DNA from: Desulfurivibrionaceae bacterium
GTDB taxonomy: Bacteria; Desulfobacterota; Desulfobulbia; Desulfobulbales; VMSU01
Assembly (NCBI GenBank): GCA_030145275.1
Contig: JAQYVV010000016.1
Span: 1 to 60,361 of the forward strand
Length of the DNA: 60,361 nt
Reading direction: 5' to 3'
Of this stretch, positions 52,562-60,361 are shown in pieces. The notes beneath the pieces were generated by a model. It did no database searches. It saw nothing but the letters and a program-made list of their open reading frames with translations, and had not been told where the DNA came from. Position 1 is the stretch's first letter. The number at the start of each line of letters is the position of its first letter. The translations under genes and the position numbers were made by a program.

Positions 52562-54694
52562 TTAAGTTGCCGGAGGGTATACGGTTATTAATGTTTTATC
52601 ACATTTGCTGGCTACGGCGTGCGCCAGGGAGCCGAAAAACAGTCTTTGGAAACCGTGCATTCTAGGTGCCGCCATAATCACCAGGTCATGGTTTTCGGCC
52701 TCATCGGTGATTGTTTCTTGTCTGGCATCTGTCGCAATGGCTCTGCACTGGATAACTTTACAGGAAATTTCCTGCTCGGCCCATCTTTGTAAGTTCTTTT
52801 CGGCCTTGAGGATGGCTGTTTCTGTTTCGTAAGAAGGCAAGAGTTGCAGTAAGGTTATTTGATGCTGTCCTGCTATGGCCAAGGCCCCCACAGCATCTTT
52901 TACCGAGTGCAGTTCATGTATGTTTATCACCGGGACGAGGATGCGCTCTGTATGCAAGATGCCGGTGAATTTAATGACTATGGTGGGGCAGGGAGCCTGG
53001 CTGGCTACTTCACCAATTACCTTTTGAAAAACTGCAGGTGTCATTTTCTGACAATGACCAAGAACAATACCACGGGCACGATTCTGCCTGGCAGTCGCCA
53101 AGATACCTAAGGCTGTGTCGTCGCTCTGTTGGGTGACCGTATATAACTCCATACCCATGGTCGCCGTTTCAGTTTTGGCCGTCATTATAATGTCTATATC
53201 CTTTTTATCCGGGGCCCCGGGCTTATTGTCCTCGGCGGAAACGATCCTGACCGCCATAGGGTAGGCACCATAATAATTTGCAAAAATGGCAGCCATGCGT
53301 GCAAGAGCCCTGGTTGTGGCAATGTGGTTAGCACCAAATATGACTACCCCATCCTGGGTATATGGCGGCACAAGTTTTTTCCAGGTCCAGGGGACCATGG
53401 GTACCCCTGTCGGTGCAGGTGAGCTCTCCTGATTGTCAAGAGAAAGGGCAGCAAGGTCATTATTCTTGCTTGGAACAGGAATCTCTTTAGCCAAAGAAAC
53501 GGCCTGTTTGGCAAGGATTGGACCAAGAAGTTCAGATAAAACCACACCTGACAGTACAACTGGAGTAATGATACTGGCAAAATCTCTTAAGGCCTCATCA
53601 TTGCTGATTAAAAATATAAGCCCTATGGCAACGCCAGCCTGGGGGACAAGGGCCATGCCAAGATACCTTTCTACGGCTTGAGGGGAAGCCGTAAGTTTTG
53701 CTCCGACCCCGGCCCCGGCAATCTTACCGATGGCTCTGCAAAGAAAGTATGTAAAGCCAAGTACCCCTGTCACCGCTAAAGTTTTAAGGTCGAGGTGAAT
53801 TCCGGCTATGGTGAAAAAAAGGACATAAATAGGAGGTTCAAAAGAGTTTAAGGCCCTGAATAATCTGAGGTCCCGATGGTCTCTGTTGACTATAGTGAAA
53901 CCTGCGGCCATTCCTGCAAGAAGGGGAGAAAAATTAAAAAAATGAGCCACTTCCCCGCATAAAAGGAGAATGGCTAGCCCTGCGGTGAGCATTTCACCCT
54001 GGTTTTTAAGCTTGCTGTTAACGAAATCAATAGTCAGACCTGCTGTTATACCCAAGACAAGTGAGCCGCCTATCTCCATAAGGCTGGCTGCAATCGCCGT
54101 TGTTATGGAACCATTGCCAGCGGCCATGAGGTGGTGGGCAATGGAAACAGCAACGCCAAACATCATAATGGCTAGGCCGTTGTCTATGGCCACCACTGCC
54201 ATGAGAGTTGTAGTAAGGGGGCCAACAGCTCGTAGTTCACGGATTACGTGCAAGGTGGTTGCAGGGGCAGTGGCTACGGAAACTGCTCCTAGAAGGAGTG
54301 CCAGCACTGCATATTCTGTGATCTGCCATGACGACAGTCCTACTTTACTTAATTGGGCAACCAGAAATGCCCCGATGAAGACCAGGATAAAGGCACCAAA
54401 TATCTCACCTAAGCCAATTATGCCCACACTTTTTGCGGTTGATTTTAAGCGCTTAATCTCTAAATGTTCGCCAATGCCAAAGGATATGAGCATAAGGGCT
54501 ATCTGGGTAAAATGATTAAGCTGGTGTCCCACTGTTTCTGCCGGGACTAAATGAAAACCAGAGGGTCCCATAAGCAGACCGGCGAATATATATCCGGTTA
54601 CCGAGGGGAGTTTTATTAGGTTTCCGGCCTTGGCTGCAAGGAAACCAATGCTAAGGAGAAGGGCAAGAGAGAGAGTTATATTGAGTTGATCCAT
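52562..54694 (-). CDS. CPA2-type cation/proton antiporter with UspA tail
   Basis: About 710 residues from ATG 54694 (a TTG at 54736 is an alternative). Residues 1-420 hold about 12 membrane helices of the Kef/NapA-type CPA2 antiporter family (LPSVTGYIFAGLLMGPSGFH, LMAVVAIDNGLAIMMFGV, LVPQAGVAIGLIFLISNDEA). Residues from about 460 form a cytosolic tail with a UspA-like domain (ERILVPVINIHELHSV, HDLVIMAAPRMHGFQRLFFG). It likely exchanges Na+ or K+ for H+ with nucleotide-sensing regulation. Single gene. Confidence 0.88.
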   Translation of the reverse strand: MDQLNITLSLALLLSIGFLAAKAGNLIKLPSVTGYIFAGLLMGPSGFHLVPAETVGHQLNHFTQIALMLISFGIGEHLEIKRLKSTAKSVGIIGLGEIFGAFILVFIGAFLVAQLSKVGLSSWQITEYAVLALLLGAVSVATAPATTLHVIRELRAVGPLTTTLMAVVAIDNGLAIMMFGVAVSIAHHLMAAGNGSITTAIAASLMEIGGSLVLGITAGLTIDFVNSKLKNQGEMLTAGLAILLLCGEVAHFFNFSPLLAGMAAGFTIVNRDHRDLRLFRALNSFEPPIYVLFFTIAGIHLDLKTLAVTGVLGFTYFLCRAIGKIAGAGVGAKLTASPQAVERYLGMALVPQAGVAIGLIFLISNDEALRDFASIITPVVLSGVVLSELLGPILAKQAVSLAKEIPVPSKNNDLAALSLDNQESSPAPTGVPMVPWTWKKLVPPYTQDGVVIFGANHIATTRALARMAAIFANYYGAYPMAVRIVSAEDNKPGAPDKKDIDIIMTAKTETATMGMELYTVTQQSDDTALGILATARQNRARGIVLGHCQKMTPAVFQKVIGEVASQAPCPTIVIKFTGILHTERILVPVINIHELHSVKDAVGALAIAGQHQITLLQLLPSYETETAILKAEKNLQRWAEQEISCKVIQCRAIATDARQETITDEAENHDLVIMAAPRMHGFQRLFFGSLAHAVASKCDKTLITVYPPAT

Positions 54695-54736
54695 TACTAT
54701 GATTGTAAACTGCAAGGAGAGAATGTCAAAGAGCAA

Positions 54737-55019
54737 TTAATCTTTTTTTTTGGCTTCTCTTTCAAGAGTGAAAAATATTTTGACAAACTATATTATTTTT
54801 ATTCATTATACGATAGACTAAGCGATATTGAACCTAAAACATTGACTTGATTGGATCTCAAGAGAGTCTCCCCTGTTTTCGAAGGTCTCGCAGGTGCCCG
54901 CTGGAAATACCCTTGGGTGCTCGCTATCCGAAGGTCTCGCAGGCTCGCTATCTGTACTTTCATAAATGGATAAAGATTGATTAACGGCAATCGTCAGCCG
55001 AACCTTGGTGTTATATTTA
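54737..55019. other. Intergenic region with short direct repeats
   Basis: No gene seen. CGAAGGTCTCGCAGG occurs at 54880-54894 and again at 54929-54943; a related CAGGTCTCGCAGGTG occurs near 967. It holds the divergent promoters for the antiporter and RelA/SpoT genes, but no clear -35/-10 pair is visible. Confidence 0.4.
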
Positions 55020-57131
55020 ATGAACAATAAGCAATTTGATATGCCTTCATATTGTGCCAACTTGGAAACCCACCTGGGTGGTCAGGAGGGCAAGGCTAAA
55101 CCTTTCTGGACAGCATTGTCTTTTGCTGTGAATGCCCATTCCGGTCAAAAGAGAAAGTCCGGTGAGGCCTATGTCAGCCATCCGTGTGAGGTTGCACGGA
55201 TTCTGGTGGAAGAATTTGGGGTTGATGATCCCGAGACTTTGGCCGCTGCCATTCTTCACGACACGGTTGAAGATGTCCCTGAAGTGACCAACGAAGTGAT
55301 AGGAGAGGTTTTTGGCCGGGATGTAGAGGCAATTGTTGACGGCTGTACAAAGGTAGCTAATTTTTCAGGAAACAGAAAACAGTTCTACTCGATGGTCCAC
55401 AAAAAGCTTTTTTCGGGTGCGGCCAACAAGGTTGAGGTTATGCTGATTAAGCTTGCGGACCGCCTCCATAACCTAAGAACTATGGGCTCCATGCCTAAGC
55501 ATAAACGCCAGAAAATAGCGGATGAAACCTTGACGGTCTACGCACCCATGGCCAAGGTCATGGGTTTGTTTGAACTTAAGCGTGAACTGTATGATCTTGC
55601 CCTGGTCAATAAATTTCCCCGTCAAAGTCAGAAAATTCTGAGCCAGATCAAAAAACTTGAGGAGTCTGAAGAGGTTCAGCAAATCAGGGAGAAAATCCAG
55701 GGCGGGCTTGAACAGGCCTGGATTACTGCCGACATTTATATGGTTCCTAAAGGGTTATCATCTTATTATGACTATGAGCACAGGGTTCTTTTAAAAGAGA
55801 CTGAAACCCCGATGGAGATCATCATCTCAAGTAGAGATGTACAGTCCTGCTATCGGACTATGGGGGTTATAAATCTGCTTTTTCCTCCTATACCTAGAAC
55901 CATTCGTGATTTTATTGCCAACCCGAAGCCCACCGGCTACCAGAGCCTGCATGCCAGGGCCAACATTAAGGGCGAAACCTTCCTCTTTAAATTCAGGACG
56001 GATCAGATGTATCAGGTGGGGCGGACAGGGATTGTCCGAATGTGGCTTGAGCATCGGAAAGTGCCAACGGAGTTTGAAAAAGAGATTCAGGAGATGTTTG
56101 GTATTCTGGGCAGTGAAGATTCTAGTTCTTACCGAGACATTATCGCGGCCAGCGGTAAGAAGGAAATTTACACCTTTACCCCTCGGGGTGATCGTATCTG
56201 CCTGCCAAAACAGAGTACCGTTCTTGATTTTGCCTTTAAAGTTCACACCGAGGTTGGCAGAAGGTGCTATGCTGCTTTGGTTGGCAGTCAAAAGGTGGAA
56301 CTTCAGCACATTCTTTCCGATGGCGACCGGGTCACCATCAAGACCCAGGACAGTCTGGTGCGGTTTGAGCAGGAAATGCAGGACCTTTGTCAGTCTGCCA
56401 AGGCGAGATCTGAGTTGGGTAAAATATTTAGCTTCAGAAGGCGGGTGTTGGCCCAGAAAATTGGTGAATCTCTGATCAAGCAGGAGCTGAAGCATTACGG
56501 CATTCCGCTGGAGGTTATGGAAAGGGTTGAGTTTGAGGATGTGTTAGAAGAGTTGGAACTCGATGACTCGTCCCATTTAGCCAGGCAGATTGGTGATGGG
56601 CGGCTCAATTTGAAGCAGTTGATTAAAGATATCAGGGAAAAGGTGTGCCCTGAACTACTAACTATGCACCCACCGACCGGGGCCTTGAATCGATTTTTTC
56701 TGGACAGCCTTGATCCAGTCTGTATTAAGTTTTCCCAATGTTGTGACCCAAATCCCACGGAGAAGGCTCTGATGGGTCTTTTGAGTGAGCGTGGTTTGTC
56801 TGTTCATAAAAAAGAGTGCCACAAGTTGAAGTCTCTTGCTCTGCAAAGGGAGGATGTGGTGGAGCTCCGGTGGAAATTGAAGGAGACTCGGGTGCGAAAA
56901 CCCCAGACCCTCATTATTACCCAGGGAGACAGTCGCAACCGGATTTTTATGCTTGTGGGAGTGGCACCGGAAGAGATGCAGGTCCAGGATGTTATTGCCT
57001 TGTCATACCTGCAAAACGGTAAGACCGCCTGGGAAATCAATTTTGAGGTACGTACCCTGAACGACCTGAAAAAGACATTGGCCCATTTCAATAAAGCGGG
57101 GGTGTCGCTAGAGTTTGTTTTGGAGCAGTGA
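55020..57131 (+). CDS. RelA/SpoT homologue with degenerate synthetase site
   Basis: About 703 residues. HD hydrolase domain about 30-175 intact (AYVSHPCEVARIL, AAILHDTVEDV, LADRLHNLRTM); pseudo-synthetase about 215-345; TGS near 380 (GDRICLPKQSTVLDFAFKVH); zinc-finger region with SQCCDPNP and HKKECHKL; C-terminal ACT domain. In active synthetases a catalytic Asp (motif like YDIRAVR) and Glu (EIQIRT) are essential; here the matching segments read PMEIIISSRD and LFKFRT, and the ATP-binding GRxKxxYSI motif is also lost. It is probably a (p)ppGpp hydrolase only. Start chosen at ATG 55020; a GTG at 55005 is possible. Confidence 0.9.
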   Translation: MNNKQFDMPSYCANLETHLGGQEGKAKPFWTALSFAVNAHSGQKRKSGEAYVSHPCEVARILVEEFGVDDPETLAAAILHDTVEDVPEVTNEVIGEVFGRDVEAIVDGCTKVANFSGNRKQFYSMVHKKLFSGAANKVEVMLIKLADRLHNLRTMGSMPKHKRQKIADETLTVYAPMAKVMGLFELKRELYDLALVNKFPRQSQKILSQIKKLEESEEVQQIREKIQGGLEQAWITADIYMVPKGLSSYYDYEHRVLLKETETPMEIIISSRDVQSCYRTMGVINLLFPPIPRTIRDFIANPKPTGYQSLHARANIKGETFLFKFRTDQMYQVGRTGIVRMWLEHRKVPTEFEKEIQEMFGILGSEDSSSYRDIIAASGKKEIYTFTPRGDRICLPKQSTVLDFAFKVHTEVGRRCYAALVGSQKVELQHILSDGDRVTIKTQDSLVRFEQEMQDLCQSAKARSELGKIFSFRRRVLAQKIGESLIKQELKHYGIPLEVMERVEFEDVLEELELDDSSHLARQIGDGRLNLKQLIKDIREKVCPELLTMHPPTGALNRFFLDSLDPVCIKFSQCCDPNPTEKALMGLLSERGLSVHKKECHKLKSLALQREDVVELRWKLKETRVRKPQTLIITQGDSRNRIFMLVGVAPEEMQVQDVIALSYLQNGKTAWEINFEVRTLNDLKKTLAHFNKAGVSLEFVLEQ

Positions 57132-57136
57132 GTAAG

Positions 57137-57514
57137 TTATTTTTTGGCTTTGTGGAGCTGCAATATCTTTTGGGCAATTTCTTTGGTCTTAAAGGGTTTG
57201 ACAATATAGCCCTGGATGCCGAGTTGAGCGCAGGCAATAATATTGTCTTTGTCTGATGTTGAGGTTACCATGATGATTGTTGTTTTTTTACCTGCCTCTG
57301 AGGCTCGTATCGTTTTTAGTGCCTGGTAGCCGTTGACAATGGGCATGTTTAAATCGAGAAGAATGATGTCAGGTTGCCATTTTTCAAAAATGGAGACTGC
57401 CTCTGCGCCATTGGCAACTATTTTAGATGTGCAGATATTTTCAGGGAGTCCTTTGGTGTAGAGGGCCTGGGTGACTTTGTCATCTTCTGCGATAAGGATT
57501 TTGGGGAGTATCAT
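57137..57514 (-). CDS. CheY-like single-domain response regulator
   Basis: A 125-residue receiver domain: acidic pair IAEDDKVTQ, phospho-Asp in IILLDLNMPIVNG, Thr/Ser in IIMVTSTSD and Lys in YIVKPFKTKE. No output domain. It runs convergently toward the RelA/SpoT gene with only 5 bp between stops. Cognate kinase not evident nearby. Confidence 0.92.
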   Translation of the reverse strand: MILPKILIAEDDKVTQALYTKGLPENICTSKIVANGAEAVSIFEKWQPDIILLDLNMPIVNGYQALKTIRASEAGKKTTIIMVTSTSDKDNIIACAQLGIQGYIVKPFKTKEIAQKILQLHKAKK

Positions 57515-57542
57515 GGGCTATTGTTTCTTGTTGAGTTTTAGT

Positions 57543-57560
57543 GCCTTAGCGCTGAATTTC
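57543..57560. repeat. Short dispersed repeat, second copy
   Basis: Identical to 52246-52263. Nearby CGGAGTCTGACGCTTACCTG (about 57575-57594) resembles the CGGAGTCTACGCTTACCTGG segment of the MITE-like repeat, so this may be a degraded fragment of that family. The gap 57515-57791 has no gene. Confidence 0.5.
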
Positions 57561-57791
57561 CACCACTCAGTTCAGTACCCCCTCGGAGTCTGACGCTTAC
57601 CTGTGGGGTGTTAGGTAAAGTGATTATGTGGTGTCGGAGCACTATATGGATAATTAACCCACATAAGTTTGAAATATTGTTAAATGATAATATCAATTTG
57701 TGAAAAAATAGAAAGTAATTTTAATGAAAATATCACATATCCCGAGCGTGAGTAGCAGTGAGGAAAACGTGGATGAAGGCAATAACACCCT

Positions 57792-58523
57792 ATGAAATTG
57801 TTCAGCTGGTTTAGGTCGGTTTTTGTTCTTATTTATGCTTTGCTATCACTTTTGCTGGTTTGTTTACTTGTCTTGTTTTTAGTCTTTTGCTGCCGGATGC
57901 CGCCCTCAAAAATGAGATCTATTTCTCGCCGCTGGGGCCAGCTTCTTGCCCAATGCGCTGGCGTCAAAGTTACCGTGGAGGGAGCTGGAAATCTTCCAAA
58001 AGGGGCGCATTATATTTTTGCGGTAAATCACCAAAGTCAATTTGATATTCCTGTCCTGGCTGGGTTTCTTAATGAAGATTTTTGCTGGATGGCTAAAAAA
58101 GAACTGTTTCAAATCCCAATTTTTGGGAGGGCAATGCTTGCGACCGGATTTATTCCTGTGGACAGAAGTCATGGGCGGCAGGCAATGCAAAGCCTCGTGG
58201 AGGCAGCCAAAAGGATAGCTGCCGGCACCTCGGTTATCATTTTTCCTGAAGGAACCAGAAGCCGAGATGGTCAATTACAGAATTTCAAAAGCGGTGCCAT
58301 GCTGTTGGCTATCAAGGCTGGCGTTCCTTTGGTGCCAGTTGCTATTGTCGGTACCCATAAAATATTACCTAAGGGACAACTCCTTGTGCAAGCGGGGGAG
58401 GTTTTAGTTCGGGTCGGAGAGCCTATAGACATAAAATCATATGGGACTAAACAGAAAAAGGAATTGGCCGAAAGGTTGAAAAGGGAGGTTGCGCTTCTTA
58501 TGGCGCAAGAGGCCCGAGAATAA
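57792..58523 (+). CDS. plsC: 1-acyl-sn-glycerol-3-phosphate acyltransferase
   Basis: A 243-residue PlsC-type acyltransferase making phosphatidic acid. Membrane helix at about 10-33, then catalytic NHQSQFD at 79-85 (HX4D), GFIPVDRS, the phosphate-binding FPEGTRSRDG near 150 and VPLVPVAIVGTHK. Length fits. It is preceded by about 280 bp of noncoding DNA and followed by a long palindrome. Confidence 0.93.
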   Translation: MKLFSWFRSVFVLIYALLSLLLVCLLVLFLVFCCRMPPSKMRSISRRWGQLLAQCAGVKVTVEGAGNLPKGAHYIFAVNHQSQFDIPVLAGFLNEDFCWMAKKELFQIPIFGRAMLATGFIPVDRSHGRQAMQSLVEAAKRIAAGTSVIIFPEGTRSRDGQLQNFKSGAMLLAIKAGVPLVPVAIVGTHKILPKGQLLVQAGEVLVRVGEPIDIKSYGTKQKKELAERLKREVALLMAQEARE

Positions 58524-58524
58524 C

Positions 58525-58632
58525 GTAAGCGCTCCATGAACACCCCGATGTGCGTGATCGAACCCCGTGATATACGGGGGGTATAATCGCGTGGCTCGAT
58601 CACGCACATCGGGGTGCCCCTGAAACGCTTAC
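58525..58632. repeat. Long palindrome (cruciform-capable)
   Basis: Arms 58541-58561 and 58596-58616 are perfectly complementary over 21 bp (CACCCCGATGTGCGTGATCGA and its complement); an outer GTAAGCG / CGCTTAC pair encloses them at 58525-58531 and 58626-58632, and an inner CCCCGTGATATACGGGG hairpin sits in the loop. It follows plsC by 1 nt, so it may end its transcription, though no T-run follows. Confidence 0.8.
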
Positions 58633-58734
58633 GGACTCGGGGTTATGCAATCTTGGGTGGTAAATATTCGACTAGCACTGGAAAACAACAATAACCAACA
58701 AAATGTAAATGTTTGACAATGCTTCAGATGTGTT

Positions 58735-58782
58735 CGATCAGGTTGGCGAAGCGTAGTAGCTCTACGTGAGTCAGCCTGATCG
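58735..58782. repeat. Second, imperfect palindrome
   Basis: CGATCAGG / CCTGATCG (58735-58742, 58775-58782) with inner CGTAG / CTACG. Its GATCAGG-type ends recall the GATCGA core of the preceding palindrome. It lies upstream of the PEGA-like gene. 58633-58864 has no gene. Confidence 0.55.
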
Positions 58783-58864
58783 GGCGCAGCTGGAGTGTTG
58801 CCGAATATTTACCTTGGGTGTACTTAATTGATCTCTAACCCCACAACAGACACGGGAGGAAATT

Positions 58865-59236
58865 ATGCGAATCAAGAGACTTAAATTGCTCGGAACCTTC
58901 ATTGTTTTTATCGTATTGTTTCTGCTGAATGCCCAAGCTGGCTTGGCCGAGGAACTGTTGGGCGGGGTCGCTTTTACCGGAGAGAGAGAAGGTGTTTGTG
59001 TCCTCATCGAGGGGGACTTTGCGGAAAGCATCTATTTCAAACTTGATACGTGTGACGAAAACCTTGTGGTTAAACAAGAGTTCAAAGACAGAACCCCATT
59101 CACTCTTGTTGTGCCAAAAGGTGAGCATCGTTTGGTCATTATGAAAGAGGGCCACAAGGTTATATCAGAAAAGATAGAAGTTGAGCCTGGGAAAACCCTC
59201 TACTTTAAATTGCCTGAGGAGTTTAACAAGAAATGA
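58865..59236 (+). CDS. Exported PEGA-like protein
   Basis: A 123-residue protein with a signal peptide (LLGTFIVFIVLFLLNAQAGL, cleavage near AEE at 29-31). The C-terminal half resembles a PEGA repeat (TPFTLVVPKGEHRLVIMKEG then HKVISEKIEVEPGKTLYFKL), a surface-layer-associated beta module. GGGAGG precedes the ATG. It overlaps the next gene by 4 nt. Confidence 0.72.
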   Translation: MRIKRLKLLGTFIVFIVLFLLNAQAGLAEELLGGVAFTGEREGVCVLIEGDFAESIYFKLDTCDENLVVKQEFKDRTPFTLVVPKGEHRLVIMKEGHKVISEKIEVEPGKTLYFKLPEEFNKK

Positions 59237-59415
59237 AAAAGGAGTGTGAATTTTGTGCCGGGTCTGGTCAGTTGACGCATTTTCAAGGCGTAAGCAGATT
59301 TTTACTGTCGTGGGAGGAATGCCCCGAATGCGGAGGCCTAGGTTTTGAAATTGTTGAGGATGAAAAGATTGAGCAGCATAAGAAAAAGACCCCCAAGGCA
59401 ACCTCTAAAGAGTGA
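59233..59415 (+). CDS. Small CxxCxGxG zinc-finger protein
   Basis: A 60-residue protein with two CxxC-G motifs, CEFCAGSG and CPECGGLGF, separated by about 24 residues: one DnaJ-type zinc centre. The C-terminal tail is Lys rich. It overlaps the PEGA-like gene by 4 nt (ATGA), so the two are co-translated. Probably a protein-interaction module; role unknown. Confidence 0.75.
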   Translation: MKKECEFCAGSGQLTHFQGVSRFLLSWEECPECGGLGFEIVEDEKIEQHKKKTPKATSKE

Positions 59416-59446
59416 TATGGGTTTTCGAGATGCTTTTCGAATGTTT

Positions 59447-60193
59447 TCAGGGAACCTTTTGCTTGAACCATGTTCCTAGCTCTTTTAAGTTATTGTGGCT
59501 TTCCTGGATTTGCAGGAGGTCGAGGCTTTCCCTGATGTTTGCTATGGCCTGACCTAAGGCCTGCTCTTCTGAAATATCTTGCTGTACCGTATCAATGCCG
59601 TTGTCCTTTATAATGGCTGCGAGAGTTCTGTTCTTTTCAATTAGAGAGGTGGTTTTTTCGTGGATCATATTCATGGCGTTGGTGATTATCTTTATGTGCT
59701 TTGAGTATGATTTATCAAGTTTATCCGCCATATGGAGAGTCAGGAGGTTGTAAAAAGACTCGCCGATCTCAGGGCTCTTTTCGGTTATTGCCCAGTCCAC
59801 TTCAATTGCGGTAGCCCCTTTTTCTCCGGCTATAACGTCATTTTTTCTTGGTGCTCCACGCAAAACACCAAGTTCTCCAAGGCACTCGCCCTTTTTTGAT
59901 TTATGGATAACTTTGGCATGGCCTTTGATAAGAGAAATCACATTGGCGCTGCCTTTGATTATCCAAAAAATCATCTGGTCGAATTTGCCCTCGGAAATAA
60001 TCGTTTCTCCCGGCCTAAACTCTTTTAATTCAATATGGGCAATGCCGTCTTTACCTGCCAGTTTGGTCAGGATAGGCCACAACGATCTATCTGTGAATGC
60101 AGACTCGAAATAGGGGATTTGCCTCAACAAAGTTGGATCAATGGGATTGTTTGCTTTGGCAAATGGTGCAAGTTTTGTGAGCAGGGATGGCAT
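59447..60193 (-). CDS. Cyclic nucleotide-binding domain protein
   Basis: About 248 residues from ATG 60193. Residues about 25-150 form a cNMP-binding (CRP/FNR-like) domain: FRPGETIISEGKFDQMIFWI, GECLGELGVLRGAPRKNDVI. There is no helix-turn-helix; the C-terminal half is helical, with SIEKN-like charged helices and QAIANIRESLDLLQIQESHN, so it is not a transcription factor but possibly a signalling or scaffold protein. Upstream lies a MITE-like repeat. Confidence 0.8.
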   Translation of the reverse strand: MPSLLTKLAPFAKANNPIDPTLLRQIPYFESAFTDRSLWPILTKLAGKDGIAHIELKEFRPGETIISEGKFDQMIFWIIKGSANVISLIKGHAKVIHKSKKGECLGELGVLRGAPRKNDVIAGEKGATAIEVDWAITEKSPEIGESFYNLLTLHMADKLDKSYSKHIKIITNAMNMIHEKTTSLIEKNRTLAAIIKDNGIDTVQQDISEEQALGQAIANIRESLDLLQIQESHNNLKELGTWFKQKVP

Positions 60194-60217
60194 GGTAATG
60201 ATAAATGTAAATGTTTG

Positions 60218-60361
60218 GTAACTATTCAGCTGCACTCCATCTTCGCCCATTTCGGAGTCTCGCATACTCGCTTACCTGGTCTTCTCGAATAGCACAAGTA
60301 TGCTTCGAAGCCCTAGGTAAGCGAGGAACGAGACTCCGAATGAACGAGGTAAGCGTAGACT
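60218..60361 (+). repeat. MITE-like palindromic repeat, copy 3 (cut by window end)
   Basis: Begins GTAACTATTCAGCTGCACTCC, as copy 2's inner unit does (GTAACTGTTCAGCTGCACTCC), and continues with CTTCGCCCATTTCGGAGTCT and TTCTCGAATAGCACAAGTAT. The inner part is expanded by repeated CGAGACTCCGAATGAACGAG-type pieces forming another palindrome. The far end is outside the window. Confidence 0.75.

Noticed and set aside
53970..54515. 181-residue plus-strand frame within the antiporter gene
   Set aside because: Antisense shadow of a clear membrane protein.
55827..56495. 222-residue minus-strand frame and a matching 189-residue plus-strand frame in the RelA/SpoT gene
   Set aside because: Out-of-frame shadows; the RelA/SpoT frame carries all domain motifs.

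Overview
The window looks like a chromosomal segment from a flagellated, chemotactic Gram-negative bacterium of moderate GC. The flagellin/fliD/fliS/flaG block, CheV, a SulP transporter, a SpoT-like protein, and response regulators with a C-terminal Cys-rich tail together suggest Desulfobacterota (Desulfobulbaceae-like). This taxonomic reading is inference from gene content and style; no 16S rRNA or other marker gene is present.

Layout. 1-5000 is an eroded accessory zone: one end of an IS21-like element, a small lipoprotein, a hipB-hipA toxin-antitoxin pair, a truncated AAA ATPase and a Phd/RelE-type pair. 5256-11933 is a nucleotide-sugar operon: rfbF and rfbG make CDP-4-keto-6-deoxyglucose, followed by a TylCIII-like C-methyltransferase, an RfbC-like epimerase, an SDR reductase, a second C-methyltransferase-like protein and a CmcI-like methyltransferase. 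It carries a pseudogene scar and ends beside a dead IS5-type transposase. 12513-17327 encodes a TPR protein and a 1350-residue protein made of two consecutive TPR plus O-GlcNAc-transferase modules. These lie directly upstream of the flagellin gene, which has a textbook sigma-28 promoter, and the fliD-fliS-fliT-like-flaG genes. Sugar synthesis, glycosyltransferase and filament genes together suggest a flagellin or surface glycosylation island. An HD-GYP protein and malQ follow.

25676-38525 is a complete-looking filamentous (inovirus) prophage of about 12.8 kb in a tRNA-Glu gene, bounded by a 52-bp perfect direct repeat. Reading the minus strand, it holds a putative ssDNA-binding protein, a very strong nested hairpin, three related coat-like peptides with a terminator between two of them, several 31-46 residue membrane peptides missed by usual length cut-offs, a pIII-like adhesin, a pVI-like protein, a Zot/pI ATPase, its own pIV secretin, small unknown proteins including a duplicated pair, a Rep_trans-type initiator, an excisionase-like protein and a tyrosine integrase. 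A divergent CI-like repressor and five cargo genes, two of them membrane proteins, lie toward attR.

38526-60361 is mostly core: two small hypothetical genes, a large TTG-started hybrid sensor kinase with two response regulators, tRNA-Arg, a YbdG-like MscS channel, SulP, CheV, a fused endonuclease III-exonuclease III, a CPA2 antiporter with a UspA tail, a long RelA/SpoT protein whose synthetase site looks dead, a CheY-like protein, PlsC, a PEGA-like exported protein, a CxxCxGxG zinc protein and a cyclic-nucleotide-binding protein. A dispersed palindromic MITE-like repeat occurs at about 39985, 52379 and 60218, along with other long palindromes.
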